Notes under the pieces: model-generated
What the model saw: only the letters and a program-made list of their open reading frames with translations
Databases searched by the model: none
What the model was told of the DNA's origin: nothing
Program-made: the position numbers and the translations under genes
NCBI GenBank assembly: GCA_963205005.1
Contig: CAUJHW010000002.1
Location: forward strand, 1 to 41,416
Direction: 5' to 3'
DNA length: 41,416 nt
Source: Pseudomonadota bacterium
Lineage (GTDB): Bacteria; Pseudomonadota; Alphaproteobacteria; Caulobacterales; Caulobacteraceae
In this document: positions 8,000 through 16,153 of the stretch, piece after piece
Numbering within the stretch: the stretch's first letter is position 1
Layout: the number at the start of each line of letters is the position of its first letter

Positions 8000-8764
8000 C
8001 TAGGCGTTGCGCGCCATCAGCCCTCCGTCAACCGGGATTACCGTTCCCGTTATGAAGGACGCCGCCGGCAGGCAGAGGCTCAGCGTCATGTGGGCGACCT
8101 CTTCCGGGCGTCCATAACGTCGCAGCGCGGTGCGACGGCGGGCATAGGTTTCCTTGTCCTTGTCGGGGATTGCGTCAGTCATGCCGGTCAGGATCGGGCC
8201 CGGGCAGATGCAGTTGACGGTGATGCCTTCCGGACCCAGTTCCACCGCCAGCGCCCGGGTCAGGCCGGTGACCGCCGACTTCGCCGCCGCGTAGGGGCTG
8301 TCGCGGCTGGTCGCGCCCAGGGCCTCGGTTGAGGCGATGTTGACGATGCGGGGCGCCGCGGACTTCCGCAGATGGGGCAGGGCGGCGCGGATCAGCCGCT
8401 GCTGGGCGGTGATCAGCACGCCGAACGAGCGGGCCCAGACGGCCTCGTAGTTGTCGGCGTCGATGGCGGCGAAGCCCGAGATTCCGGCGTTGTTGACCAG
8501 TATGTCGATGCCGCCGAACCGTGCCGCCACGCCTGCGGTGACGAGATCGATCGCCGCGGGGTCCGAGACGTCCAGTGTCCAGGCCTCGGCGCTTAGCCCC
8601 CGGTGCGCCAGGTGATCGGCAACTTCGCGTACGCTCTCCGCGGCAATGTCGGTGCAGGCGACATGTGCGCCCTCGGCGGCGAACACTTCGGCGGTGGCGC
8701 GACCCATGCCGCTGGCGGCGCCGGTGATGAGGACGACTGAGCCCCGTACGGATCGACTGTTCAC
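8000..8764 (-). CDS. Short-chain dehydrogenase/reductase (SDR)
   Basis: Classical SDR of 254 residues: Rossmann motif TGAASGMG near residue 15, NNAG around 90, catalytic Ser/Tyr/Lys in NIASTEALG and YAAAK, PGP after the active site, and C-terminal TGTVIPVDGG. It likely oxidises or reduces a 3-hydroxyacyl-CoA or similar alcohol with NAD(P)H. The GTG start at 8764 overlaps the stop of the upstream SDR by four bases (GTGA), so the two are translationally coupled and may act on successive intermediates. Confidence 0.9.
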   Translation of the reverse strand: MNSRSVRGSVVLITGAASGMGRATAEVFAAEGAHVACTDIAAESVREVADHLAHRGLSAEAWTLDVSDPAAIDLVTAGVAARFGGIDILVNNAGISGFAAIDADNYEAVWARSFGVLITAQQRLIRAALPHLRKSAAPRIVNIASTEALGATSRDSPYAAAKSAVTGLTRALAVELGPEGITVNCICPGPILTGMTDAIPDKDKETYARRRTALRRYGRPEEVAHMTLSLCLPAASFITGTVIPVDGGLMARNA

Positions 8765-9489
8765 AGCGAGAGGCCTCCATCGACGATCAGGGTCTGGCCG
8801 ACCACATAGCCCGCCAGGGGAGATGCCAGCAGCAGGGCAGCGCCCGCCATGTCGGCCGGGGTGCCCATGCGTCCAAGGGGGATGGCGCGGAGCGACGCTT
8901 CCAGGCGCTGGGGATTTTCCGTGGTGACCTTGGTGAGCTTGGTGTCGACAAGGCCCGGGGCCAGGCCCACGACCCGGATGCCTTCCGGCGCCCAGGCCTC
9001 TCCCAGGGTCTTGGTCAGGCTCACGGCGCCGGCCTTGGATGCGGCGTAGGCCGGGTTGCCCCGGTTGGAGGTGTAGCCCGACACCGAACTGACGATAATG
9101 ATCACGCCCTTACGCTCGGCGAGGGTGCTGCGGAACTTCCGGGCGCAGTCCATAAGGCTGTCGAGGTTGACGGCCATGACCCGGTCCCAGCCTTCTGGCT
9201 CGAACTCGGCCCGGCGGTACTGCACCGTGCCCTGGCACAGCACCAGGACGTCGAGGGGCGCGATGGTCTCCGCAGCCGCGATCTCTTCGCGCACGCCCAC
9301 ATCCACCTTGGCGTAGCCCAGTCCCTCGAGGTCGGACCCATCCATGCCGTCGTAGTCGGCGGCGGACGCGCGAGTGCCCCAGACATGAACCCTGGCCCCC
9401 CGTTCCCGGAAACCGTGGGCGACGCCGTTGCCGATGCCGCTTGAGCCGCCCACCACCAGGACGGTCTTGCCGCTGAAATCGAGATCCAT
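8761..9489 (-). CDS. Short-chain dehydrogenase/reductase (SDR), atypical NNAG region
   Basis: 242 residues with GGSSGIG (Rossmann) and the Ser/Tyr/Lys triad (VSSVSGY, YAASK). The usual NNAG structural motif reads LCQGT, a variant seen in some specialised SDRs. The C-terminus GQTLIVDGG is classical. It starts at ATG 9489, four bases after the crotonase stop, and overlaps the next SDR by four bases, so 9493-8000 forms a tight unit. The substrate is unknown. Confidence 0.88.
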   Translation of the reverse strand: MDLDFSGKTVLVVGGSSGIGNGVAHGFRERGARVHVWGTRASAADYDGMDGSDLEGLGYAKVDVGVREEIAAAETIAPLDVLVLCQGTVQYRRAEFEPEGWDRVMAVNLDSLMDCARKFRSTLAERKGVIIIVSSVSGYTSNRGNPAYAASKAGAVSLTKTLGEAWAPEGIRVVGLAPGLVDTKLTKVTTENPQRLEASLRAIPLGRMGTPADMAGAALLLASPLAGYVVGQTLIVDGGLSL

Positions 9490-9492
9490 CCG

Positions 9493-10305
9493 TCAGTTTC
9501 CCTGGAACGTAGGCTGGCGCTTCTCGAGGAAGCTCGCGACGCCTTCCCTGTGGTCGGCCGTCTGCATGAGCAGGCGGATCTTCTCGATGGCCCAGGCCCC
9601 GATCTCGCGCGGATCGCCGTATGCGAAGCGGTTGAGGCCGGCCTTCAGATGACGCACGGCCAGCGGTGGGTTGGCGGCGATCCGGCCGGCAAGCCCGCGG
9701 GCCCGATCCATCAACGCCTCATGCGGCGTCACCTCGGTGACCAGTCCGATCCGCAGGGCCTCGGCGGCGTCGATGATGTCGCCGGTGAACAGCAGTTCGG
9801 CGGCCTTGGCCGGGCCTACGATGGCCGGTAGGCGGTAGAAGCCACCCACGTCGCAGACGAGGCCGCGCTTCACGAACAGCTCTCCGAACTTCGCCTTCTC
9901 GGAGGCGAGGCGGATGTCGGCGAACAGCGCCAGCTCCATGCCCCAGCCGACCGCCGCGCCGTTGATCGCCGCGATGATCGGCTTGTCGCACTCAAGGGCG
10001 GCGATGGCCGCCGGGGTGGCGGTAAAGGTCACCGGCATCGGCGCGCGCGAGACCGGCTTCGGGCCCGCCATGATCTCTCCCACGTCGTCCCCGGAACAGA
10101 ACGCCGGGTCCGCGCCCGTGAGAATCACGCAGCGGACCTCCGGATCGCTGGCCGCCAGGCGGAGGCTCTGCTCCAGCTCGTCGTAAGCCGGATAGTTCAG
10201 CGCGTTTCGCCGATGTGGACGGTTCAGGGTGACAGTGGCGACGTGGTCATCGAGCGTCACCAGGGTGTGCTCGAAGCCGGCGCTCTTCTCGATCAGTGAG
10301 ACCAT
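9493..10305 (-). CDS. Enoyl-CoA hydratase/isomerase family protein
   Basis: 270 residues; oxyanion motifs FCSGDDVGE and GAAVGWGMELAL. The first catalytic Glu position reads FGELFVKRGL, without Glu at the E144 site, while the second is present (KAAELLFTG), a pattern common in side-branch crotonases. First gene of the leftward operon crotonase-SDR-SDR-secreted protein (10305 to 7004). ATG at 10305 with AGGAG a few bases upstream. It likely processes an acyl-CoA whose hydroxyl product the two SDRs oxidise; this is inference from order. Confidence 0.88.
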   Translation of the reverse strand: MVSLIEKSAGFEHTLVTLDDHVATVTLNRPHRRNALNYPAYDELEQSLRLAASDPEVRCVILTGADPAFCSGDDVGEIMAGPKPVSRAPMPVTFTATPAAIAALECDKPIIAAINGAAVGWGMELALFADIRLASEKAKFGELFVKRGLVCDVGGFYRLPAIVGPAKAAELLFTGDIIDAAEALRIGLVTEVTPHEALMDRARGLAGRIAANPPLAVRHLKAGLNRFAYGDPREIGAWAIEKIRLLMQTADHREGVASFLEKRQPTFQGN

Positions 10306-10435
10306 GGGCGCTCCTCCTTGCGCCGACTGTTCGCGCCGGGGCTGGCGAGGTCAACGGTGACGCGGGGGCAGGGTGTTTGAGCCCAGCAGGATCAGGGGTA
10401 GGCTGTCGCAGCTTCCAGGCAAGGATCCCGGGCTG

Positions 10436-10900
10436 ATGAAGTCTCCGCCGTGGCTGCCCCTGGTGATCTGCATCTGTGCGACGGCGGTCGCCGCGCAGGA
10501 GGCGCCCCCGCCCGCGCCACCGCCGGTTCCACCCCCCAGCAGCTACATGGGGGCTGGGCCACAGGATCCGGGGTCTTCGCGCTTCCGGATCGAGGACACG
10601 CGGCGGGCCTGCTTCAATGGTCGCTCCATAGTCGGCAGCAACCGTGAAGGCGCGCGCATCCTCTATGTTCAACCCCGTGCAGGGGGCGCCTACCGCCTGG
10701 AGCTCAGGGAGGCCTGCGAAGGCCTGAATGCCGCCGAGAAGCTCAGGGTTCGGGCTGACCGGGATGACGTTGTCTGCGACGGTCAAAGCGCGACCTTGGT
10801 GCTTGAGACAGCGCGCGGGCCGATGCAGTGCGCGGTCCGCGAGGTGCGTCGGCTGAGCCGGAAGGAAATGGCCCTTCTGGCGGGATCTCCCCGACCCTGA
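10436..10900 (+). CDS. Secreted small protein, DUF6491-like
   Basis: A 154-residue protein starting at ATG 10436 with signal peptide KSPPWLPLVICICATAVAAQ, a Pro-rich linker (APPPAPPPVPPP), then a domain beginning RRACFNGRSIVGSN and containing AYRLELREACEGL. The CFN...YRLEL...C pattern resembles DUF6491 exported proteins of Caulobacterales and Xanthomonadales; the match is by eye. The open frame extends 21 codons upstream, but those residues would bury the signal peptide. The function is unknown. It stands in a 690-base gap between the leftward operon and the epoxide-hydrolase gene. Confidence 0.65.
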   Translation: MKSPPWLPLVICICATAVAAQEAPPPAPPPVPPPSSYMGAGPQDPGSSRFRIEDTRRACFNGRSIVGSNREGARILYVQPRAGGAYRLELREACEGLNAAEKLRVRADRDDVVCDGQSATLVLETARGPMQCAVREVRRLSRKEMALLAGSPRP

Positions 10901-10999
10901 GCCGCAAGGTCTCCGGGTTCATCCCTGCCCTAGGGACAGTCTTGCCAGCCCGTTGACGGCGGTTGAAGCATGGCGCCAACCAAGTCTCGGGGGCGAAGG

Positions 11000-11965
11000 A
11001 TGCCGGAATTCCAGATGATCGACACAGGCCGCGCGAAGCTGCGCGCGGCGGTCCAGGGCGATGGGCCGCTGGTGATCATGGTCCACGGCTTTCCGGAGAG
11101 CTGGTACTCGTGGCGTCACCAGATCGGACCTGTCGCCGAAGCCGGATACCGGGTCGCCGCGCTGGACGTCCGGGGCTACGGCGGCTCGGACCGGCCGGAG
11201 CCTGTCGAAGCCTATTCCATGGAAGCGCTGACCGGCGACGTGGCCGGGGTGGCCGAGGCCCTGGCGCCCGGCGACAAGGCGATCCTGATCGGACACGACT
11301 GGGGTGCGCCGATTGTCTGGAACACAGCACTGACCCGGCCGGACGTGATCTCGGCCGTGGCGGGCCTTTCGGTGCCCTACACCGGTGTGCCCAACCGGCC
11401 GTTCACCGAGATCTTCACCGAGGCTTTCACCTCCAAGGGCATCTTCTTCTACCAGGCCTGGTTCCAGAACGTGGGGCCGCCCGAGGCCGAGGCGGAAGCC
11501 GACGTGCGGGGCTTCCTGCGCAAATTCTACTACGGCATCTGCGGCGACGCCCCGCCCGGGACCTGGCCGATGAAGGCGCATGGGGCCAGCCTGCTCGAGG
11601 GTATGGTCGATCCCGACCCGTTCCCCGCCTGGCTGTCGCCGGAAGACCTCGATTACTACGTGGCCGAGTTCGAGGGCTCGGGCTTCCGCGGGCCGATCAG
11701 CCGCTACCGCAATCACGAGCGCGACTTCGCCTGGCTGCAGGGGTTCAAGGACCGAAAGATCGAGCAGCCGTCGCTGCTGATCGGCGGCGACCGCGACCCG
11801 GCGTTCAATGGCTTCGGCCGCATTCCCGATCCCGCGGCGCTGATGCGTGATCATGTGACGGACCTGCGCAGCTCGCACGTGCTGCCGGGCTGCGGACACT
11901 GGACCCAGCAGGAGCGGCCCGCAGAGGTGACCGCCATCCTGCTCGACTGGCTGAAAGGACTCTAG
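11000..11965 (+). CDS. Alpha/beta hydrolase, epoxide hydrolase type
   Basis: Soluble epoxide-hydrolase-like fold: HGFPESWYSWRHQ oxyanion loop, nucleophile Asp in GHDWGAP (about D100), acid in GGDRDP, and general-base His in GCGHWTQQERP. An Asp nucleophile separates it from Ser esterases and points to epoxide hydrolase or haloacid/fluoroacetate dehalogenase chemistry. Start taken at ATG 11000, where family members normally begin (MPEFxMIDTG); an in-frame ATG at 10970 adds ten residues and cannot be excluded. The crotonase gene follows after three bases, then two GSTs, giving a four-gene unit that handles an electrophilic or epoxide-bearing acyl compound by inference. Confidence 0.9.
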   Translation: MPEFQMIDTGRAKLRAAVQGDGPLVIMVHGFPESWYSWRHQIGPVAEAGYRVAALDVRGYGGSDRPEPVEAYSMEALTGDVAGVAEALAPGDKAILIGHDWGAPIVWNTALTRPDVISAVAGLSVPYTGVPNRPFTEIFTEAFTSKGIFFYQAWFQNVGPPEAEAEADVRGFLRKFYYGICGDAPPGTWPMKAHGASLLEGMVDPDPFPAWLSPEDLDYYVAEFEGSGFRGPISRYRNHERDFAWLQGFKDRKIEQPSLLIGGDRDPAFNGFGRIPDPAALMRDHVTDLRSSHVLPGCGHWTQQERPAEVTAILLDWLKGL

Positions 11966-11968
11966 GAC

Positions 11969-12766
11969 ATGGCCGATCTGGAACTGCGCCAGGAGGGCGA
12001 GGTCGTCTGGGCGACCATGAACCGGCCGGAGCGGCTGAATGCGCTGAGCCGCAATCTGGTGACCGAGCTGCGCGAATTCTTCGTGGGGCTCTACTGGCGC
12101 CGCGATGTCCGCGTGGTGGTGCTGCAGGGCGCCGGCGCCGCCTTCTGCGCGGGCCTGGATCTGAAGGAGCGCGGCGACCCGCAGGCCTCCCGCTCCATCG
12201 GCGCGGGGCTGACACGTCAGCGGGAGATCAGCGAGATCGTCATCGCCATGCGCCGCTGCCCGCAGCCGATCATCGCCTGCATCGACGGCGCGGCGGCCGG
12301 CGGCGGGTTCGCCCTGGCGCTCGCGTCCGACGTTCGGATCGCCACGCCCCGGGTACGCATGAACGCCGCCTTCATCCGGATCGGCCTTTCGGCCTGTGAC
12401 ATCGGGGTCAGCTACTTCCTCCCCCGCATGGTGGGCTCGTCCGTGGCGGCTGAGTACATGCTGACCGGCCGGTTCATCGACGCCGAGCGGGCTTATCAGC
12501 TCGGCCTCGTCAGCCGTGTGGTGGCGAAGGAGCAGCTGGAGGCCGAGGCGCAGGGCTTCGTCGACGACATGCTGCACGCCACCCCCCTGGGCCTGCGCCT
12601 GACCAAGGAAGCGCTGAACCATGCCATCGACGCCCAGGGGCTGGAGGCGGCGATCGCCATGGAGGACCGCAACCAGATCCTCGCCAGCTCCGACGGCGAT
12701 TTCCAGGAAGGCGTCCAGGCCTTCCTCGAGAAGCGCAAACCCCAGTACGCGAAGCGGGACAGCTGA
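11969..12766 (+). CDS. Enoyl-CoA hydratase/isomerase family protein
   Basis: 265 residues with FCAGLDLKER and GAAAGGGFALALASD oxyanion segments. The E144-equivalent site is MNAAFIRIGL (no Glu) while the E164-equivalent Glu is present in VAAEYMLTG. The C-terminus FLEKRKPQYAK is typical. It lies three bases after the alpha/beta hydrolase and two bases before the first GST, so all are likely on one transcript. The same one-Glu pattern occurs in the crotonase at 9493. Confidence 0.88.
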   Translation: MADLELRQEGEVVWATMNRPERLNALSRNLVTELREFFVGLYWRRDVRVVVLQGAGAAFCAGLDLKERGDPQASRSIGAGLTRQREISEIVIAMRRCPQPIIACIDGAAAGGGFALALASDVRIATPRVRMNAAFIRIGLSACDIGVSYFLPRMVGSSVAAEYMLTGRFIDAERAYQLGLVSRVVAKEQLEAEAQGFVDDMLHATPLGLRLTKEALNHAIDAQGLEAAIAMEDRNQILASSDGDFQEGVQAFLEKRKPQYAKRDS

Positions 12767-12768
12767 GC

Positions 12769-13404
12769 ATGATCGAGCTCTGGCACTGCCCCGACGCCCG
12801 GTCCTTCCGCCCGCTCTGGGCGCTGGAGGAGATGGGGCTGCCCTACGAACTCCACCTGATGCCGTTTCCACCTAGGGTGCGGCAGCCGGAATACCTGGAG
12901 GTCAACCCGCTCGGCACCATCCCGGCGCTTAAGGACGGGTCGACGTTCATGACCGAGTCAGCGGCCATCGTGCAGTACCTGGTGACCCGCCACGGGCCGA
13001 GCGACCTGGCGTTGGGGGTAGATGATCCGGAGTACGGCGCCTGGCTGAACTGGCTCCACTTCGGCGAGGCGACGCTGACCTTTCCGCAGACGCTTGTGCT
13101 GCGCTACCGGCAGCTTGAGCCTGGGCGCGCCGAGCATGTCGCCGACGACTACGCCAAGTGGTTCATGAGCCGGCTCCGGCACGTCGACCGGGCGCTCGCG
13201 AACGGCGACTATCTGGTCGGAGGGCGGTTCACGGCCGCTGATATTTCCGTGGGTTACGCGCTTCTCCTCGCCGTGCAACTCAAGCTGGATGAACGCTTCA
13301 GTCCCGCCATCCGGGCCTACTGGGAACGGCTGAAGGCGCGCCCGGCGTTCAAGGCGGCCAAGGTCGCGCAGAAGCAGGATCTTTCGGAGGCGCTGTCGTC
13401 ATGA
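12769..13404 (+). CDS. Glutathione S-transferase family protein
   Basis: 211 residues; thioredoxin-like N-domain with CPDARSFRPLWALEE near the start (Ser/Cys-type active site), cis-Pro loop PLGTIPALKDG and the gamma-glutamyl contact ESAAIVQYL, then the all-helical C-domain with the N-capping GGRFTAADIS. ATG at 12769, two bases after the crotonase stop. Overlaps the next GST by four bases (ATGA), so the pair is coupled. Presumably conjugates or reductively deglutathionylates an intermediate of this pathway. Confidence 0.88.
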   Translation: MIELWHCPDARSFRPLWALEEMGLPYELHLMPFPPRVRQPEYLEVNPLGTIPALKDGSTFMTESAAIVQYLVTRHGPSDLALGVDDPEYGAWLNWLHFGEATLTFPQTLVLRYRQLEPGRAEHVADDYAKWFMSRLRHVDRALANGDYLVGGRFTAADISVGYALLLAVQLKLDERFSPAIRAYWERLKARPAFKAAKVAQKQDLSEALSS

Positions 13405-14192
13405 TCACGCTCTATGACCATCCGCTCTCGCCCTACGCCCAGAAGGTCAAGATCTCGCTGCGCGAGAAGGGCCTGGCTTTCGAGACCGTCGCCCCAGGCG
13501 GACTGGGAGCCGGCGGCGCCCAGGGCGACTTCGTCGAGGCCAGCCCGCGCGCCGAGGTGCCGGCGCTGGTGGACGGCGATGTTCGTATCTTCGATTCCAC
13601 GATCATCCTGGAGTACCTCGACGACGCCTATCCAGAGCCCGCCATGCGTCCCGCGGCCGCCGCGGACCGCGCTCGCGTGCGAATGCTGGAAGAGGTGATG
13701 GACACCCACTTCGAAGCCATCAACTGGGGCCTGTCGGAAATCCGCTGGTTCCGGCGCGCCGAAGGCGAGGCGGCCGAGGCCCTGTTCGCCCAGGCCCGAC
13801 GCCAGACGGCCGGGTTCTACGCCTGGCTGGAGACGCAGCTTGGCGGTCGCGACTGGTTCAACGGCGACGACTTCGGCTGGGGCGACCTGTCGGTGGTTCC
13901 CTACCTGAACGGCGCGGTCGGACACGGAAACCCGCCGGCCAACGGCTCAAAGCTGGCCCAGTGGCTGTCCCGCGCCAACGCCCGGCCGTCCGTGGCCGCC
14001 ACGACGGCGGAAGCCGCAGAATCCGGCCGCGCCTCGACCATGCCCAACGTCGCCGAAATGGTGGAGAAGGGACTGTTCAAGCGGGAGTATCGGGATCATC
14101 GCCTCGAATGGATGATCAAGTCCGGCGGGATCGAGGTGGTGCTGAAGGGGCTGGAGCGCGGCAACATCCGCTTCGCGCCCGACTTCGGCTAG
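13401..14192 (+). CDS. Glutathione S-transferase family protein, long C-terminal extension
   Basis: 263 residues; N-domain LYDHPLSPYAQKVKISLREKGL (Ser near residue 10), ASPRAEVPALVDGD with cis-Pro, and DSTIILEYL. The helical domain ends around 205; about 55 more residues (EMVEKGLFKREYRDHRLEW and beyond) extend past the normal GST end. Start overlaps the previous GST stop by four bases. Its stop overlaps the convergent regulator's stop by four bases at 14189-14192. Two different GSTs in tandem suggest successive glutathione-dependent steps. Confidence 0.87.
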   Translation: MITLYDHPLSPYAQKVKISLREKGLAFETVAPGGLGAGGAQGDFVEASPRAEVPALVDGDVRIFDSTIILEYLDDAYPEPAMRPAAAADRARVRMLEEVMDTHFEAINWGLSEIRWFRRAEGEAAEALFAQARRQTAGFYAWLETQLGGRDWFNGDDFGWGDLSVVPYLNGAVGHGNPPANGSKLAQWLSRANARPSVAATTAEAAESGRASTMPNVAEMVEKGLFKREYRDHRLEWMIKSGGIEVVLKGLERGNIRFAPDFG

Positions 14193-15955
14193 GAGTTCAG
14201 CGCCTTCGCCACCAGTTCCGGGTGCGACGCGTGCAGCAGGCGGCCCGCGTCAGGGACATGGATCACCTGATGGCCTGGCAGGGCTGACGCCCACAGCCGG
14301 TCGGCGTCGCCGGCGCGGTAGAGCACGTCCTGGCCACCGATCAGCCGGACCCAGGGCCGTCCGTCCGCCAGTTCCGGGGGCCGCCATGTCAGGTAGGCCT
14401 TCTGCTCGTGGACGAAACCCCATGAGGACCGCGCCGCCGTCAGCCGGGCCGAGGCCACGTAGTCCTCGGCGATGGCGGGGTTGTTGAGAGCGGCCTGGTC
14501 GGCGGCGCTCTCCCGTAGCGCGTTGCGCACCAGCCGCTCCATCGCCATCGGCGATGTCCTGCGGCTGAGGAACCGCGCCAGGGGCTCGATCATGTCCGGA
14601 TAGGCGGTGACCAGCCGCTTGGCGCGGTTCATGAATCCGTCCCAGCGGCTGTCGATCTCGTAGGGCGTGAAGGGGTTGATCAGCACGCCGCGCTGCAAGC
14701 GTTCCGGAATGCGCCGGCCGAGTTCGAGGGCGACCGGCTCGCCGCCCCGGGCGACCAGCCGCACCCGCTTGAGGCCAAGGGTGTCCATGAGAGCAAGCAC
14801 GTCCCCCACCGCTGCTTCCAGGGGCTCACCCACAGGCGGATCGGTCAGGCCGAACCCCGGACGTTCCACCGCGATGGGGCGCATGCCTGCCGCCTGCAGG
14901 GCGCGCACCAGGCCCCGGTCAAGCAGGCTTCCTGTGACAGCACTGTGGAACAGCAGGGTGGGTGCGCCGCTGGCGGGCCCGAAATCCGACAGGGCGATCC
15001 GTCCCGGCGCGTCGCGGCGGTTGACGAACCTCAGCGGACGAACCGCGCTCCAGGAGGCCCCCAGGGCCAGGTTCGGGTTTCGGGCCGCGCCCAGCAGAAC
15101 CATGGCCTCCGTCGTCATCCGGCTGAGGTCGGTTGCGGTCCGCAGGCCGAAGCGATGGAACAGGGCGTTGAGCTCGTCCTTGATGGCGTGCTCGCTGATC
15201 CGCAGGGTGGCCGCGGCCTCGCCTCGCGTCAGGCCCAGGGCGAGCAGGACGCTCGCGCCGGCGGCGCGTTCCGACAAGCCCAGCGCGGCCTGCAGCGCCG
15301 GCGCCTGGTCCAGTCGGACGTCGCCGCCCCCCACGGCAGTATGCAGAAGGCGTACGAGGTCGGTCTGCCGCTGGGCGCCGGCTTTTCGCAGGGCGTTCTG
15401 CAGGGCCTTGCGGGCGGTCTCGTAGTTGATGCCGGCGGAGGCTGCGCCGGCCTGCAGGTCGCCGGCTGTCACGAGGGCCAGCACCGTGCGGGATTCCAGC
15501 GGGGTCAGCCGCCAGCTGGCCAGTGCGGCCTCGGCAAGCGCGGCCTCCTGGAACGGGCGGTAGGCGAGGGCGACGAAGCTGACTGAAGGGCCGGCCAGCG
15601 CCCGGACGAACTCCGGTGGAAGCGGCCAGGTGGCGGCGTCGGCCGGAGCGCCCAGCAACAGGACGGTGGCCGCCCCGTCCCGCGCGACCACGGGGACCAG
15701 GGCGCTCGCCCGGTCGCTCCGCAGCCAGTCCGTGGCTGCCTCGGCGACCGCGCCGGGGTCGAAGTCGCGCCGGAACCGGGGGTCGCCGGCCAGCAGGCCG
15801 CCGCTGCGGTCGAAACCCGCCGCAGAAAGGGCGTTGGCGGGCAGGGTGATCGGCGCGCCGTCATTCGGGCTCTGATCCAGAACGGCGTCGATAGAGCGCA
15901 GAATCGTCGAAGCCTCGTTGTGCCGATCGTCGCGGACGGGAGGCGTGGTGCGCAT
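14189..15955 (-). CDS. LuxR-type regulator: tandem HTH domains fused to a catalytically degenerate alpha/beta-hydrolase fold
   Basis: 588 residues. Residues 1-140 form an N-terminal region of unclear fold. Two LuxR-like helix-turn-helix segments follow: 148-206 (LTPLESRTVLALVTAG ... NYETARKALQNALRKAG) and 226-280 (LSERAAGASVLLALGL ... SEHAIKDELNALFHRFG). Residues 318-588 have the alpha/beta-hydrolase layout, but the nucleophile elbow is LVARGGEPVAL, with Gly404 where Ser/Asp/Cys belongs. The His motif reads DAGRLLH, with Arg572 in place of His; only the acid D543 (GGQDVLY) remains. This indicates a binding, not catalytic, domain. Convergent with the GST pair and divergent from the GST/crotonase genes at 16153, which are its likely targets. 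Confidence 0.85.
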   Translation of the reverse strand: MRTTPPVRDDRHNEASTILRSIDAVLDQSPNDGAPITLPANALSAAGFDRSGGLLAGDPRFRRDFDPGAVAEAATDWLRSDRASALVPVVARDGAATVLLLGAPADAATWPLPPEFVRALAGPSVSFVALAYRPFQEAALAEAALASWRLTPLESRTVLALVTAGDLQAGAASAGINYETARKALQNALRKAGAQRQTDLVRLLHTAVGGGDVRLDQAPALQAALGLSERAAGASVLLALGLTRGEAAATLRISEHAIKDELNALFHRFGLRTATDLSRMTTEAMVLLGAARNPNLALGASWSAVRPLRFVNRRDAPGRIALSDFGPASGAPTLLFHSAVTGSLLDRGLVRALQAAGMRPIAVERPGFGLTDPPVGEPLEAAVGDVLALMDTLGLKRVRLVARGGEPVALELGRRIPERLQRGVLINPFTPYEIDSRWDGFMNRAKRLVTAYPDMIEPLARFLSRRTSPMAMERLVRNALRESAADQAALNNPAIAEDYVASARLTAARSSWGFVHEQKAYLTWRPPELADGRPWVRLIGGQDVLYRAGDADRLWASALPGHQVIHVPDAGRLLHASHPELVAKALNS

Positions 15956-15973
15956 GACGGCCGATAGAAGCGG

Positions 15974-15993
15974 CTTGAGCCTTCCGGTTCAAG
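15974..15993. promoter_or_regulatory. 20-bp inverted repeat upstream of the LuxR/hydrolase regulator
   Basis: CTTGAGCC (15974-15981), spacer TTCC, GGTTCAAG (15986-15993): an 8-bp inverted repeat with one mismatch, 18 bases upstream of the regulator's ATG in the region shared with the divergent GST gene. Its 20-bp size and symmetry fit a LuxR-family operator; it could also form a hairpin in the mRNA. Confidence 0.4.
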
Positions 15994-16105
15994 GCGGGAC
16001 GCCTGACACACGAAAACGCACGTCGAACAACATCTTGACGCCACGGCGCCGTTGCAGGGGCGCGTGGTTGGCCTAGGTTTCCCGCCTGACCCGGGAGGAA
16101 AGGGC

Positions 16106-16153
16106 ATGAGCCCGACGATCTGGCCGCCCGGCGCCGGCGTGGAGACCATCTGA
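16106..16153 (+). CDS. 15-codon leader ORF overlapping the GST start
   Basis: ATG at 16106 with a strong ribosome site (GGGAGGAAAGGGC directly before it), encoding MSPTIWPPGAGVETI and ending in a TGA that overlaps the ATG of the GST gene (TGATG, 16151-16155). The frame differs from the GST, so it is not an N-terminal extension. It could couple translation or act as a leader peptide, for example ribosome stalling at Pro-Pro. It could also be a chance ORF, since the GST has its own GGAG eight bases before the ATG. Confidence 0.4.
   Translation: MSPTIWPPGAGVETI

Noticed and set aside
10919..12871. Very long open frame on the minus strand opposite the hydrolase/crotonase/GST genes
   Set aside because: High-GC third-position bias opens the antisense frame; the encoded sequence is low-complexity (Arg/Gly/His/Ala-rich) and overlaps three genes with clear family motifs. 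The same applies to antisense frames at 16186-17778, 24498-26414, 28039-29655 and 39155-40843.
16035..16080. TTGACG as a -35 element for the GST promoter
   Set aside because: No plausible -10 within 15-19 bases; the only TA-containing stretch (TAGGTT) lies 33 bases away.
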